From: Galbibacter orientalis DSM 19592
GTDB taxonomy: Bacteria > Bacteroidota > Bacteroidia > Flavobacteriales > Flavobacteriaceae
Direction of reading: 5' to 3'
Length of the DNA stretch: 64,000 nt
Assembly (NCBI RefSeq): GCF_000260115.1
Contig: NZ_JH651380.1
Coordinates: 494,213 to 558,212, forward strand
The notes under the pieces are model-generated. The model did no database searches and was not told the origin of the DNA. It was given only the letters and a program-made list of their open reading frames with translations. Made by a program: the position numbers and the translations under genes. Within the stretch, counting starts at the first letter, position 1; each line of letters starts with the position of its first letter. Below are positions 36,141-44,714 of the stretch, piece by piece.

Positions 36141-36410
36141 TTAATGGTGATGATGCCCTTTGTGTTCATCTTTTGGTTCTGTTTTTGAAACATCTTTACC
36201 GTGTTCGTTTTCTCTTTGTCTATTCTGTGAATGATTGTGCCCACCGTGGCGATGTGAACCGTGAGGCATAAATAAGTGACAAGCAAACATAAAGAGGATG
36301 AAGATGAATAGAGACGAACTGCTTCCTATACCTAATGATGGTGCAAAAAAGATAAACAGTAATGGTAATCCACAACCGATGACCATCCATATCCAGTGAT
36401 TATTTTTCAT
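36141..36410 (-). CDS. DUF2933-like membrane protein with His-rich tail
   Basis: 89 aa: two closely spaced hydrophobic segments (about 5-50), then a hydrophilic His-rich tail with HRHGGHNHSQN and ending HKGHHHH. The tail is a probable metal-binding segment. Seen in copper and silver islands; role unproven. Confidence 0.8.
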   Translation of the reverse strand: MKNNHWIWMVIGCGLPLLFIFFAPSLGIGSSSSLFIFILFMFACHLFMPHGSHRHGGHNHSQNRQRENEHGKDVSKTEPKDEHKGHHHH

Positions 36411-36434
36411 TGTTGTTTATTTTAAAAGTTAAAA

Positions 36435-36914
36435 TTAATGATGCTCGGTATGCTCACCTTTGGTTGGACTATCCATATCGTCCATCTTGTCCATACCCTG
36501 CATATCCATTCCTTTTTCGCCCATCATCTTTGAGCAGGATTCCATACAGTCTTCGCTCATCATCCCTTTTTCGTGCATCATTTTCATCATAGTGCCCATC
36601 ATTTTGCCGTCATTCATCATTCCGTCCATCATTGAGTGCATCATTGTACTGTCTTTCATCATCATTTGCATTCCTTCTCCTTGCATCATTGAGCTCATCA
36701 TTTTTTTGTTGCCCTGCATCATTTGCATTGCGTGTTGGTTGTCGTGCATACTTTCCATAAATTCGGTCATATAGTCGTGATTTTTGGAAATGGCATTAAA
36801 AACTTCTGTGCGAGTTTCAGGGTTTTCCATTAGTGCCTGAGTGTTTGTTTCTTGTTTGCAACTGTTTAAGCTTAAAAGCCCAACTGCCGATAAAACAATT
36901 AGTAGTGTTTTCAT
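36435..36914 (-). CDS. Methionine-rich copper-binding lipoprotein
   Basis: 159 aa with signal peptide and lipobox LNSC (Cys near 19). From about residue 45 the protein is packed with Met, often as MM or MxxM pairs (MQMMQGNKKMM, GEGMQMMMKD), ending in a His-containing tail. Such a composition suits Cu(I)/Ag(I) binding in the periplasm. Confidence 0.88.
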   Translation of the reverse strand: MKTLLIVLSAVGLLSLNSCKQETNTQALMENPETRTEVFNAISKNHDYMTEFMESMHDNQHAMQMMQGNKKMMSSMMQGEGMQMMMKDSTMMHSMMDGMMNDGKMMGTMMKMMHEKGMMSEDCMESCSKMMGEKGMDMQGMDKMDDMDSPTKGEHTEHH

Positions 36915-37079
36915 AATTTATTTTTTGAGTTAAACATTTATTTTAATTTTTATAAACCCATTCCCAACAATCTAAATGTTTATAGTTGAGGGAATGGATT
37001 ATCAACTATTAATTCGCAGATTTTAAAAAGGTTATAATCTTTTTGAATTTCTTATATGTTATGTGTATTTTCAATATTA

Positions 37080-37679
37080 TTAGATTTTTTTTATACGCCA
37101 CTTCTTATTATTACCTTTAACTGCCACCAAATTTTCCGAAATCAATTTTGATGTGATGGCAGGTGGATTTTTATCATCCTTATCTTTTGGCGAGACGTGA
37201 ATGGCCAATTGCGTTAAATGGTCAATGGTATTACCATTCTCATCTATAACAAGCTCAAAATAATGGTAGTTTACCACGTCTTTTTTGAAAATGTCATTAT
37301 AGCCAATGGTTTCTTTTTCAACTTTTAACACCAAGGCTTTGCCATATTGAAAGTTGTTGGCATTGAGGAATTGTGGAGTGATGACAGTTTTTCCAGTTTT
37401 ATCGATATAGCCATAATAGAGCACGCCATCTTTTTGGTTTGCAATCAGGCATTTTCCGTTACTGAATATAGGGTAGCTTGCATTGTCTGTTTTGGTTGCC
37501 ACCAAATCATTTCGAAAATCAACGATTAAATTTCCTTCTGGGTCAATAAAACCCCATTCGTACCCTTTTTTAATGGCAGCGACGCCATTGCTAAAAGGCG
37601 AGATGTAGTCTAAATTTTCAAAGGTTTGTGCAATTCCTATAAAGGGAATTAATACTAATGTGATAAGTAGTTTTTTCAT
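37080..37679 (-). CDS. WG-repeat secreted protein
   Basis: 199 aa with a signal peptide (1-17) and WG-repeat units: PFSNGVAAIKKGYEWGFID and GYIDKTGKTVITPQF. The family is poorly understood. It stands between the AraC-type regulator and the Met-rich lipoprotein, with a 165-base gap on one side. Confidence 0.85.
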   Translation of the reverse strand: MKKLLITLVLIPFIGIAQTFENLDYISPFSNGVAAIKKGYEWGFIDPEGNLIVDFRNDLVATKTDNASYPIFSNGKCLIANQKDGVLYYGYIDKTGKTVITPQFLNANNFQYGKALVLKVEKETIGYNDIFKKDVVNYHYFELVIDENGNTIDHLTQLAIHVSPKDKDDKNPPAITSKLISENLVAVKGNNKKWRIKKI

Positions 37680-37748
37680 TTTGTTTAATTTAATTTGATG
37701 AAATTAACCATTGCCTTAAGCTTTTGTCTGCATAACTTTCGTTGATAT

Positions 37749-38330
37749 CTATATAATTTCATCATAGAAATTCCGTTTCCAATTTCCTGTGTTTTTGTAA
37801 TCGGTCATACTCATTCCCACCACTTCCTTAAACTGTCTAGACAGGTGGTTGACACTACTGTAGTCCAATAAATATCCTATATCTGAAAAGGAATGTTGTT
37901 TAAGCTGAATGAGCTCTTTGACTTTTTCTATTTTTAATTTGATAAAGTACTTTTCAATGGTTGTCTGTTGATTTGCTGAAAACAATCTGCTCAATGTCTT
38001 GTAATCTTTATGAAGTCTTGAAGCCAATAGTTCAGATGTTTTTACCTTAATATGTAATGGTAACTCTTGCAATTGTTCTATTAGAATGACTTTCATTCTT
38101 TCTACGAGCATTTCTTCTTCTTTTTGTACAATTTCAAAATCATTAGCGTGAAGCACAGTTGTAACAGCTTCGACAATTTCATTGCTGGTTTTTTTTGGTG
38201 CTTCTACCAATAATCTTCCTAATTCTAATGAAAGCACAGTAACTCCCAATTCTTGTAGTTCTTGCTTAATAACTTTTAAGCAGCGGCTACAGACCATATT
38301 CTTAATCCAAAATTCTTTGGGTCCTTTCAT
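37749..38330 (-). CDS. AraC-family regulator with N-terminal HMA-like domain
   Basis: The N-terminal 70 residues form an HMA-like fold with IKNMVCSRCLKVIKQEL (MxCxxC metal site); the C-terminal part (about 95-190) is an AraC double helix-turn-helix, with DIGYLLDYSSVNHLSRQFKEV near the end. The combination suggests a metal-binding transcription regulator. I start at the Met (38330) matching the paralogue's start (53268); the frame is open to 38426, so a longer form with ATG at 38357 or 38426 is possible. It lies among copper genes and next to its paralogue's targets. Confidence 0.85.
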   Translation of the reverse strand: MKGPKEFWIKNMVCSRCLKVIKQELQELGVTVLSLELGRLLVEAPKKTSNEIVEAVTTVLHANDFEIVQKEEEMLVERMKVILIEQLQELPLHIKVKTSELLASRLHKDYKTLSRLFSANQQTTIEKYFIKLKIEKVKELIQLKQHSFSDIGYLLDYSSVNHLSRQFKEVVGMSMTDYKNTGNWKRNFYDEII

Positions 38331-38495
38331 AATAATCGATGTATTGCTATTAGGCATTTTGCCAAATAGTTTCAATTTTCTTAATAGTACAAGGTTAATA
38401 GTGTTGTTGAGAATTGGGTACAACAAATGTTAGCCAGAAGTGAAATATTGGCTATAGAGGCAATGCAGATTAATTTTAACCTGCGAAGTAGAAAA

Positions 38496-38918
38496 TCAAA
38501 TTAAAAAGGACTCGTTGAGGATTACAAGGTCTGTGGATAGCAAAAGTGGCCTATAAGCCTTAAAAGAAACTGTGTTTTTCTCTAAACCTTCAAAAAGGTT
38601 GATATAAGAATAGACGAAGTTGTTTAAGAAAACTAAAGTTTCAATCTCTGAAATTGTATTGGCCTTCTTGAAGGTGTCATCTCCTTCTTTCAAGATGGTC
38701 TTATTATCGCAACAGTCTTTCTCTTGTATTGTAGTACATTGCTTGGAATTATTATCTTTTTTCTGTGCAGTCTCCATACAAGATTCTGCTTTACTAAAAA
38801 AAGCCAAATCCACCATTTTATTACAGCAAAAGTGCATATTTACCGTAAAGGATGTGGTGGAAAACAGTATAAAAACTGCTAAAAAGAAGGACAGTATTTT
38901 AGTAAAAAAAGATTTCAC
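38496..38918 (-). CDS. HYC_CC_PP family secreted protein (GTG start)
   Basis: 140 aa with signal peptide and Cys motifs: HFCCNKM near residue 30 (HFC instead of the family HYC) and CC in EKDCCDNK. It starts with GTG at 38918; no ATG is placed better. The family is frequent near copper genes in Bacteroidota; paired Cys and His suggest metal binding. A paralogue faces it across 290 bases at 39209. Confidence 0.8.
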   Translation of the reverse strand: MKSFFTKILSFFLAVFILFSTTSFTVNMHFCCNKMVDLAFFSKAESCMETAQKKDNNSKQCTTIQEKDCCDNKTILKEGDDTFKKANTISEIETLVFLNNFVYSYINLFEGLEKNTVSFKAYRPLLLSTDLVILNESFLI

Positions 38919-39208
38919 ACTATAAAATTAATAAATTTTGATTAACATTAAAGGATTTTGGAAAATAAAATTCAACTGTTCAATTATTTTATTATCAGTT
39001 TTTTACAAAAAAACAACAAAATTAATCAGTACAAATATAATTCTAAAAGTTCAACAGAACTATGATTTATATCATATAAAGGAAGCTGCAAAAGAATTTT
39101 ATTTGCAAATAATATTTAAGCGGTTTCGTGCAAAATAAACATTGATAAATCAAAAAAAATTGTTAAATAAATAAATTGAGATAAATTTTTTATAAATTTG
39201 CAACATTA
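38919..39208. other. Divergent intergenic region between two HYC_CC_PP genes
   Basis: 290 AT-rich bases that should hold promoters for both the minus-strand array and the plus-strand efflux operon. On the plus strand TAAATTTG at 39193-39200 matches the Bacteroidota -7 box (TAnnTTTG), leaving a very short leader. A short open frame at 38938-39138 looks like chance. Confidence 0.5.
39193..39200 (+). promoter_or_regulatory. Bacteroidota -7 box upstream of the efflux operon
   Basis: TAAATTTG fits TAnnTTTG. A TTG at 39175-39177 is the only nearby -33 candidate and the spacing is shorter than usual. The ATG follows eight bases after the box. Confidence 0.4.
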
Positions 39209-39625
39209 ATGAAAAAAGTTTTTCATAAAATATCATCCGTTTGTTTGGCACTTATCGTGCTATTGTCAACAGTTTCTTTTACTATTGATAGTCATTACTG
39301 TGGCGATACTTTAGTGGATTCTTCTTTATTTGGGCACGTTGAAACTTGCGGAATGGATAAACAACTATCCAAAAATGATTGTCAAAGTGAAGTTCAGGAT
39401 GATTCCTGCTGTTCAGATAAGCAATTAGTTGTTGAAGGTCAGGACGACCTGAAGATGTCTTTTAACACCTTAAATTTTGAGCAACAAGTCTTTGTTGTCT
39501 CTTTTGTACATTCTTATATCAATCTCTTTGAGACTCTTGATTCACACATTGTACCATTTAGAGATTATGCGGTTCCCTTTCTCATACGGGATATACAAAA
39601 ACTGCACGAGACGTATTTAATTTGA
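39209..39625 (+). CDS. HYC_CC_PP family secreted protein
   Basis: 138 aa, signal peptide (1-25), HYC motif in DSHYCGDTL, CC in DDSCCSDK, and a hydrophobic C-terminal helix region. It is the first gene of the plus-strand efflux operon. Its paralogue lies divergently at 38496-38918. Exact function unknown; the cysteines suggest metal capture. Confidence 0.88.
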   Translation: MKKVFHKISSVCLALIVLLSTVSFTIDSHYCGDTLVDSSLFGHVETCGMDKQLSKNDCQSEVQDDSCCSDKQLVVEGQDDLKMSFNTLNFEQQVFVVSFVHSYINLFETLDSHIVPFRDYAVPFLIRDIQKLHETYLI

Positions 39626-39636
39626 TTTTAAACAGT

Positions 39637-39654
39637 TTCCGATAAATATCGGAA
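39637..39654. other. Short hairpin between HYC_CC_PP and cusA
   Basis: TTCCGAT/ATCGGAA stem of seven base pairs with AAAT loop, followed by AATAATTA. Could be an attenuator or weak terminator; there is no T-run. Confidence 0.4.
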
Positions 39655-39759
39655 TAATTAGCCCTATGGTCAATACTATTTTGGGCTCAATTTCTTGTGT
39701 TTAATGTTTTGATTTTATCAAGATATTATTCGATGTATAACTGTTTAATAATCATTGTA

Positions 39760-42700
39760 ATGCTGAATAAAAGCATCAAATTTTTAATCGAGAACAAGCT
39801 AGTAGCCGTTCTACTACTTGCACTTTTTATTGCTTGGGGAGTCGTAAACGCCCCGTTTGAATGGAATACAGGCTCACTTCCTCGAGACCCTGTTGCCGTA
39901 GATGCCATACCAGATATTGGCGAAAACCAACAAATTGTATTTACTAAATGGGATGGTCGATCCCCACAGGATATTGAAGATCAAATTACCTATCCTTTAA
40001 CCACATCACTTCTTGGTATTCCAGGTGTCAAAACCATACGAAGTTCATCTATGTTTGGCTTTTCAAGTATCTACATCATTTTTGAAGAGGATATCGAATT
40101 TTACTGGAGTCGTAGCCGAATACTTGAGAAGTTGAATTCATTACCAGCAGGACTGCTACCTGATGGAGTAAATCCTGCATTGGGACCTGATGCAACTGGT
40201 CTTGGGCAAATTTATTGGTACACGCTGGAAGGCCGTGATGAAAACGGTAACGTAACTGGCGGTTGGGATTTACAAGAATTAAGAAGCATTCAAGACTTCT
40301 ACGTGAAATATGCGTTGTCATCTGCGAGTGGCGTTTCAGAAGTGGCTTCCATCGGCGGATATGTTTTGGAATATCAAGTGGATGTTAATCCCGAATTAAT
40401 GCGGCAATACAACATAGGCTTGAGTGAGGTTGTAAAAGCAGTAAAACAAAGCAACAAAGATGTTGGTGCACAAACGCTTGAAATCAACCAAGCTGAATAC
40501 CTTATAAGAGGATTGGGTTATATTAAGAAACTATCTGATTTAGAAAACGCGGTAGTTACTTCAAAAGATTTTACATCCATCCGTATAAAGGATATTGCGA
40601 AAGTAACACACGGTCCTGCTACAAGAAGAGGCTTATTGGACAAGGAAGGAGCCGAGGTTGTTGGTGGTGTTGTAGTGGCTCGTTATGGGGCCAATCCTAT
40701 GGAAGTCATCAACAATGTTAAAGAAAAAATAAACGAGTTAAGTTCTGGGCTTCCATCAAAAACATTAAGCGATGGGAGGACTTCGCAATTAACCATCGTA
40801 CCCTTTTATGACAGAACAGAACTAATCCAAGAAACCTTGGGCACACTTGATGAAGCGCTAACTTTAGAGATATTGATAACCATTTTTGTGATTATCATAA
40901 TGGTCTTCAATTTAAGGGCTTCCGTATTGATTTCCGGATTATTGCCTGTTGCGGTTTTGATGGTCTTTATTTCTATGAAACTGTTCAATGTAGATGCAAA
41001 TATTGTCGCCTTATCTGGTATTGCAATTGCTATTGGAACTATGGTCGATGTGGGCGTTATCCTTTCGGAAAATGTCTTGCGGCATATTGATGAAAATGAA
41101 GAAAAGCTACCTATGAATACGGTAGTTTATAATGCGACTGCCGAAGTTTCTGGCGCCATCTTAACGGCAGTAATGACCACTATTATTAGTTTCATTCCTG
41201 TATTTACTATGATTGGTGCAGAAGGGAAATTGTTTAGGCCATTGGCATTTACAAAAACGGCAGCACTCACCGCATCTCTTATTGTTGCCCTATTTTTAAT
41301 TCCACCATTTGCGGCCTATTTATTTAAAAAGAGAAATTTAAAAACTTCTTTTAGTTATATGCTAAATGGAGCATTGATTGTTTTTGGCGTTTTGTCTTTA
41401 ATTTTAGGCTATCCGCTTGGATTAATATTAGTTGCATTTGGCGTTGTTGGCTTCCTTTCACTAAAGGAAAAGATTACGTCAAAACGCGCCAACATCATCA
41501 ATATATTTGTTTCGGCTTTTGCTATCATATTCCTATTGGCGGAATATTGGAGACCACTGGGAGTAGATAGAAGTATCCTTATAAACTTAATCTTCGTTGG
41601 TCTTATCTGTTTTGGTCTTTTGGGTGTATTTACACTTTTTAGAAATTATTATGTTCGGATTTTAAATTGGGCATTGCGTAATAAGCTGTTATTTCTTTCG
41701 ATACCAACTGCCATTGTAATTTTTGGAGTGATGATTATGCGTAATACTGGTAAAGAGTTTATGCCTTCACTCAATGAGGGTTCATTCCTGTTAATGCCCA
41801 CTTCAATGCCACACGCAGGTGTGGAGGAAAATAAACGCGTCCTACAGCAACTCGATATGGCCGTTGCGAGCATTCCAGAAATTGAAACTGTAGTCGGTAA
41901 ATCTGGGCGTACAGAATCAGCATTAGACCCTGCACCGTTATCGATGTATGAGAATGTTATTCAATATAAATCTGAATATATTTTAAATGAAAATCGCAAA
42001 AGACAACGCTTTAAGGTAAACGAAGACGGCTTATTTGTTTTAAAGGATGGCAGTTTAGTAACCAACCCTAATAGCGAAATTGAAGTAGAAGATGATGACT
42101 ATAAAGCCTCAAAAATTACAGACCCATTCTCTGTGACAAGTTCACAGCTCATTCCAGATGACGATGGAGAGTACTTTAGAAATTGGCGACCTGAAATTGA
42201 ATCGCCAGACGATATTTGGAAAGAAATCGTAAGGGTTACAAAGCTTCCAGGTGTTACTTCAGCACCAAAGCTACAACCCATAGAAACACGCTTGGTGATG
42301 CTACAGACTGGTATGCGAGCACCTATGGGCATTAAGGTGAAAGGACAGGATTTAAAAGAAATTGAGGCGTTTGGGGTACAATTGGAAGATATCTTAAAAC
42401 AGGCCGAAGGCGTAAAAGAAGAAGCGGTCTTTGCCGACCGTATTGTGGGGAAACCCTACCTACTTATTGATATTGACAGAGAACGACTTGCGCGCTATGG
42501 CATAACCATAGAGCAAGTACAGCAAGTTATACAGGTTTCTGTTGGTGGTATGGTGCTTTCACAAACAGTAGAAGGTAGGGAGCGCTATGGTATTCGTGTA
42601 CGCTACCCAAGGGAATTACGCGCAAATCCAAACGATTTAAAAGATATTTATGTGCCTGTAGAAAAAGGAAGTCCGGTTCCGTTAAGTGAGTTGGTCACTA

Positions 42701-43500
42701 TTAGATATGAGAAAGGGCCACAGGTTATAAAGAGTGAAGACACTTTTTTAGTAGGCTATGTCCTTTTTGATAAATTAGATGGTTTCGCCGAAGTAGATGT
42801 GGTGGAAAATGCCCAAGCCCTTATTCAAGAAAAAATTGACAATGGCGAATTGACCGTTCCAAAGGGTATCAATTATCAATTTACGGGAACGTATGAAAAT
42901 CAGTTACGAGCAGAAAAAACATTGAGCGTGGTAGTACCTCTGGCTTTGGCTATTATTTTTCTAATCCTATATTTCCAGTTCCGTTCTGTTGGAACGTCAT
43001 TAATGGTCTTTACTGGAATTGCTGTCGCCTTTGCGGGAGGTTTTTTAATGATATGGTTCTACGGCCAAGATTGGTTCTTAAACTTCAGCTTTTTCGGAGA
43101 AAATTTACGAGACCTCTTTCAAATGCACACTATAAATTTAAGTGTCGCTGTATGGGTTGGTTTTATTGCTCTATTCGGTATTGCTACCGATGATGGCGTA
43201 GTAATGGCTACCTACCTTACGCAAACCTTTGACAAAAACAAACCAACAGATAAAACTGGGGTTAGAGCATCCGTAGTCGAAGCAGGAGAAAAACGTATTC
43301 GACCTTGTTTAATGACAACGGCAACCACGATTCTTGCTTTACTACCTGTACTCACATCAACAGGTCGAGGTAGTGATATTATGATTCCGATGGCAATTCC
43401 ATCCTTTGGAGGAATGTTAATTGCGCTTATAACCCTATTTGTTGTACCAGTATTATTTAGCTGGAAACACGAATTTCAATTAAAAAGAGCTACAAAATGA
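39760..43500 (+). CDS. cusA: CusA/CzcA-family RND metal efflux pump
   Basis: Inner-membrane heavy-metal RND pump, about 1246 aa from the ATG at 39760 (MLNKSIKFLIENKLVAVLLL), which fits the usual N-terminal first membrane helix better than the upstream frame start at 39697. Motifs: SSMFGFSSIYIIF in the porter domain, VALSGIAIAIGTMVDVGVIL in the proton-relay helix, and FGIATDDGVVMATYL. The C-terminal half holds the second set of membrane helices. It is longer than typical CusA because of a loop insertion around 745-800. It forms a tripartite pump with the CusC-like gene next to it and the CusB-like gene at 51202. Confidence 0.94.
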   Translation: MLNKSIKFLIENKLVAVLLLALFIAWGVVNAPFEWNTGSLPRDPVAVDAIPDIGENQQIVFTKWDGRSPQDIEDQITYPLTTSLLGIPGVKTIRSSSMFGFSSIYIIFEEDIEFYWSRSRILEKLNSLPAGLLPDGVNPALGPDATGLGQIYWYTLEGRDENGNVTGGWDLQELRSIQDFYVKYALSSASGVSEVASIGGYVLEYQVDVNPELMRQYNIGLSEVVKAVKQSNKDVGAQTLEINQAEYLIRGLGYIKKLSDLENAVVTSKDFTSIRIKDIAKVTHGPATRRGLLDKEGAEVVGGVVVARYGANPMEVINNVKEKINELSSGLPSKTLSDGRTSQLTIVPFYDRTELIQETLGTLDEALTLEILITIFVIIIMVFNLRASVLISGLLPVAVLMVFISMKLFNVDANIVALSGIAIAIGTMVDVGVILSENVLRHIDENEEKLPMNTVVYNATAEVSGAILTAVMTTIISFIPVFTMIGAEGKLFRPLAFTKTAALTASLIVALFLIPPFAAYLFKKRNLKTSFSYMLNGALIVFGVLSLILGYPLGLILVAFGVVGFLSLKEKITSKRANIINIFVSAFAIIFLLAEYWRPLGVDRSILINLIFVGLICFGLLGVFTLFRNYYVRILNWALRNKLLFLSIPTAIVIFGVMIMRNTGKEFMPSLNEGSFLLMPTSMPHAGVEENKRVLQQLDMAVASIPEIETVVGKSGRTESALDPAPLSMYENVIQYKSEYILNENRKRQRFKVNEDGLFVLKDGSLVTNPNSEIEVEDDDYKASKITDPFSVTSSQLIPDDDGEYFRNWRPEIESPDDIWKEIVRVTKLPGVTSAPKLQPIETRLVMLQTGMRAPMGIKVKGQDLKEIEAFGVQLEDILKQAEGVKEEAVFADRIVGKPYLLIDIDRERLARYGITIEQVQQVIQVSVGGMVLSQTVEGRERYGIRVRYPRELRANPNDLKDIYVPVEKGSPVPLSELVTIRYEKGPQVIKSEDTFLVGYVLFDKLDGFAEVDVVENAQALIQEKIDNGELTVPKGINYQFTGTYENQLRAEKTLSVVVPLALAIIFLILYFQFRSVGTSLMVFTGIAVAFAGGFLMIWFYGQDWFLNFSFFGENLRDLFQMHTINLSVAVWVGFIALFGIATDDGVVMATYLTQTFDKNKPTDKTGVRASVVEAGEKRIRPCLMTTATTILALLPVLTSTGRGSDIMIPMAIPSFGGMLIALITLFVVPVLFSWKHEFQLKRATK

Positions 43501-44714
43501 GATATGTAATTGTAATAGTACTTGCTTTTTTTGCTTTAGCCAAAACGAATGCACAAGATTTGACAACGTACATTCAGGAAGCTGAGAAGAATAATCCAGA
43601 GATTCAAGCTTTTGAATTGCGGTATAATATAGCTGAAGAAAAAGTTAATGAAGCAGATTGGTTGCCAAATACCGTTGTGGGAGTAGGTTATTTTGTAAGC
43701 GAACCCGAAACCCGAACAGGTGCACAACGTGCTCGCTTTTCGGTATCACAAATGCTGCCTTGGTTTGGAACTATTACCGCAAGGGAAAATTATGCCAGTT
43801 CAATGGCAGAAACTCAATATGTAGATATTGCGATTGCAAAGCGAAAACTTGCACTTGCAGTTTCTCAATCTTATTACGAGCTATACGCCATCAGAGCAAA
43901 ACAATTAGTGCTTGATAAGAACATTGAGCTTTTAGAAACCTATGAGCGTTTGGCGTTAACTTCAGTAGAAGTTGGTAAGGCATCTGCTGTAGATGTTCTT
44001 CGCCTGCAAATAAGGCAAAATGAACTTGTACAGCAAAAAGAAGTATTGGAGCAAGATTATTTGGCAGAACAAACAGCTTTCAACAATCTTTTAAATCGGG
44101 ATGAGGATATTGCAGTAACCGTTGTTGAAGAGATGTTTATTCCAGATGAGGATGCTTTAATCTTAACTGAAAACCTTCAGTTAAACCCAGAACTCATAAA
44201 GTATGATAAGCTATTTGAATCGGTTGAACAATCGGAGTTGTTAAACCAAAAAGAGAGTGCGCCCAATATCGGTTTTGGTTTGGACTATGTGCCTGTGTCA
44301 GAACGTCCAGATATGAATTTTTCCGATAATGGTAAAGACATTGTGATGCCTATGGTTTCTATTTCAATTCCCATTTTCAATAATAAATATAAGTCAGTGA
44401 CAAAGCAAAATGAATTGAAACAATTGGAAATAAAATCACAGAAAGAAGAGAGGCTCAATAACCTTGAAACACGTCTTGCACAAGCTATTTATAATAGAAA
44501 TACAATGAGAATTAAGTTTAATGTACAAACAGACAATTTAAAGCAGGCGAATGACGCCGAAGAAATTCTCATTAAGAATTACGAAACCGGAACTATAGAT
44601 TTTAACGATGTGCTCGATGTACAAGAATTGCAGTTAAGGTTTCAAATCAATTTAATCGAATCTAATAGAGGGTATTATACAGAATATGCCATCATAAATT
44701 ATTTGACAAAATGA
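43497..44714 (+). CDS. cusC: TolC/CusC-family outer-membrane efflux protein
   Basis: 405 aa with signal peptide (to about 19, KTNAQ) and the two helical repeats of the outer-membrane efflux family. ATGA overlap with cusA stop shows co-translation. It should form the outer-membrane channel of the metal pump. It overlaps the multicopper oxidase start by four bases. Confidence 0.92.
   Translation: MRYVIVIVLAFFALAKTNAQDLTTYIQEAEKNNPEIQAFELRYNIAEEKVNEADWLPNTVVGVGYFVSEPETRTGAQRARFSVSQMLPWFGTITARENYASSMAETQYVDIAIAKRKLALAVSQSYYELYAIRAKQLVLDKNIELLETYERLALTSVEVGKASAVDVLRLQIRQNELVQQKEVLEQDYLAEQTAFNNLLNRDEDIAVTVVEEMFIPDEDALILTENLQLNPELIKYDKLFESVEQSELLNQKESAPNIGFGLDYVPVSERPDMNFSDNGKDIVMPMVSISIPIFNNKYKSVTKQNELKQLEIKSQKEERLNNLETRLAQAIYNRNTMRIKFNVQTDNLKQANDAEEILIKNYETGTIDFNDVLDVQELQLRFQINLIESNRGYYTEYAIINYLTK

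Noticed and set aside
36460..36774. Ile/Ser/Cys-rich plus-strand frame opposite the Met-rich lipoprotein
   Set aside because: It is the complement of ATG-rich coding DNA (CAT repeats) and therefore a shadow.
38938..39138. A 66-aa frame in the divergent intergenic region
   Set aside because: AT-rich, starts with ATT/ATG-poor context, no family features, and overlaps the expected promoters.
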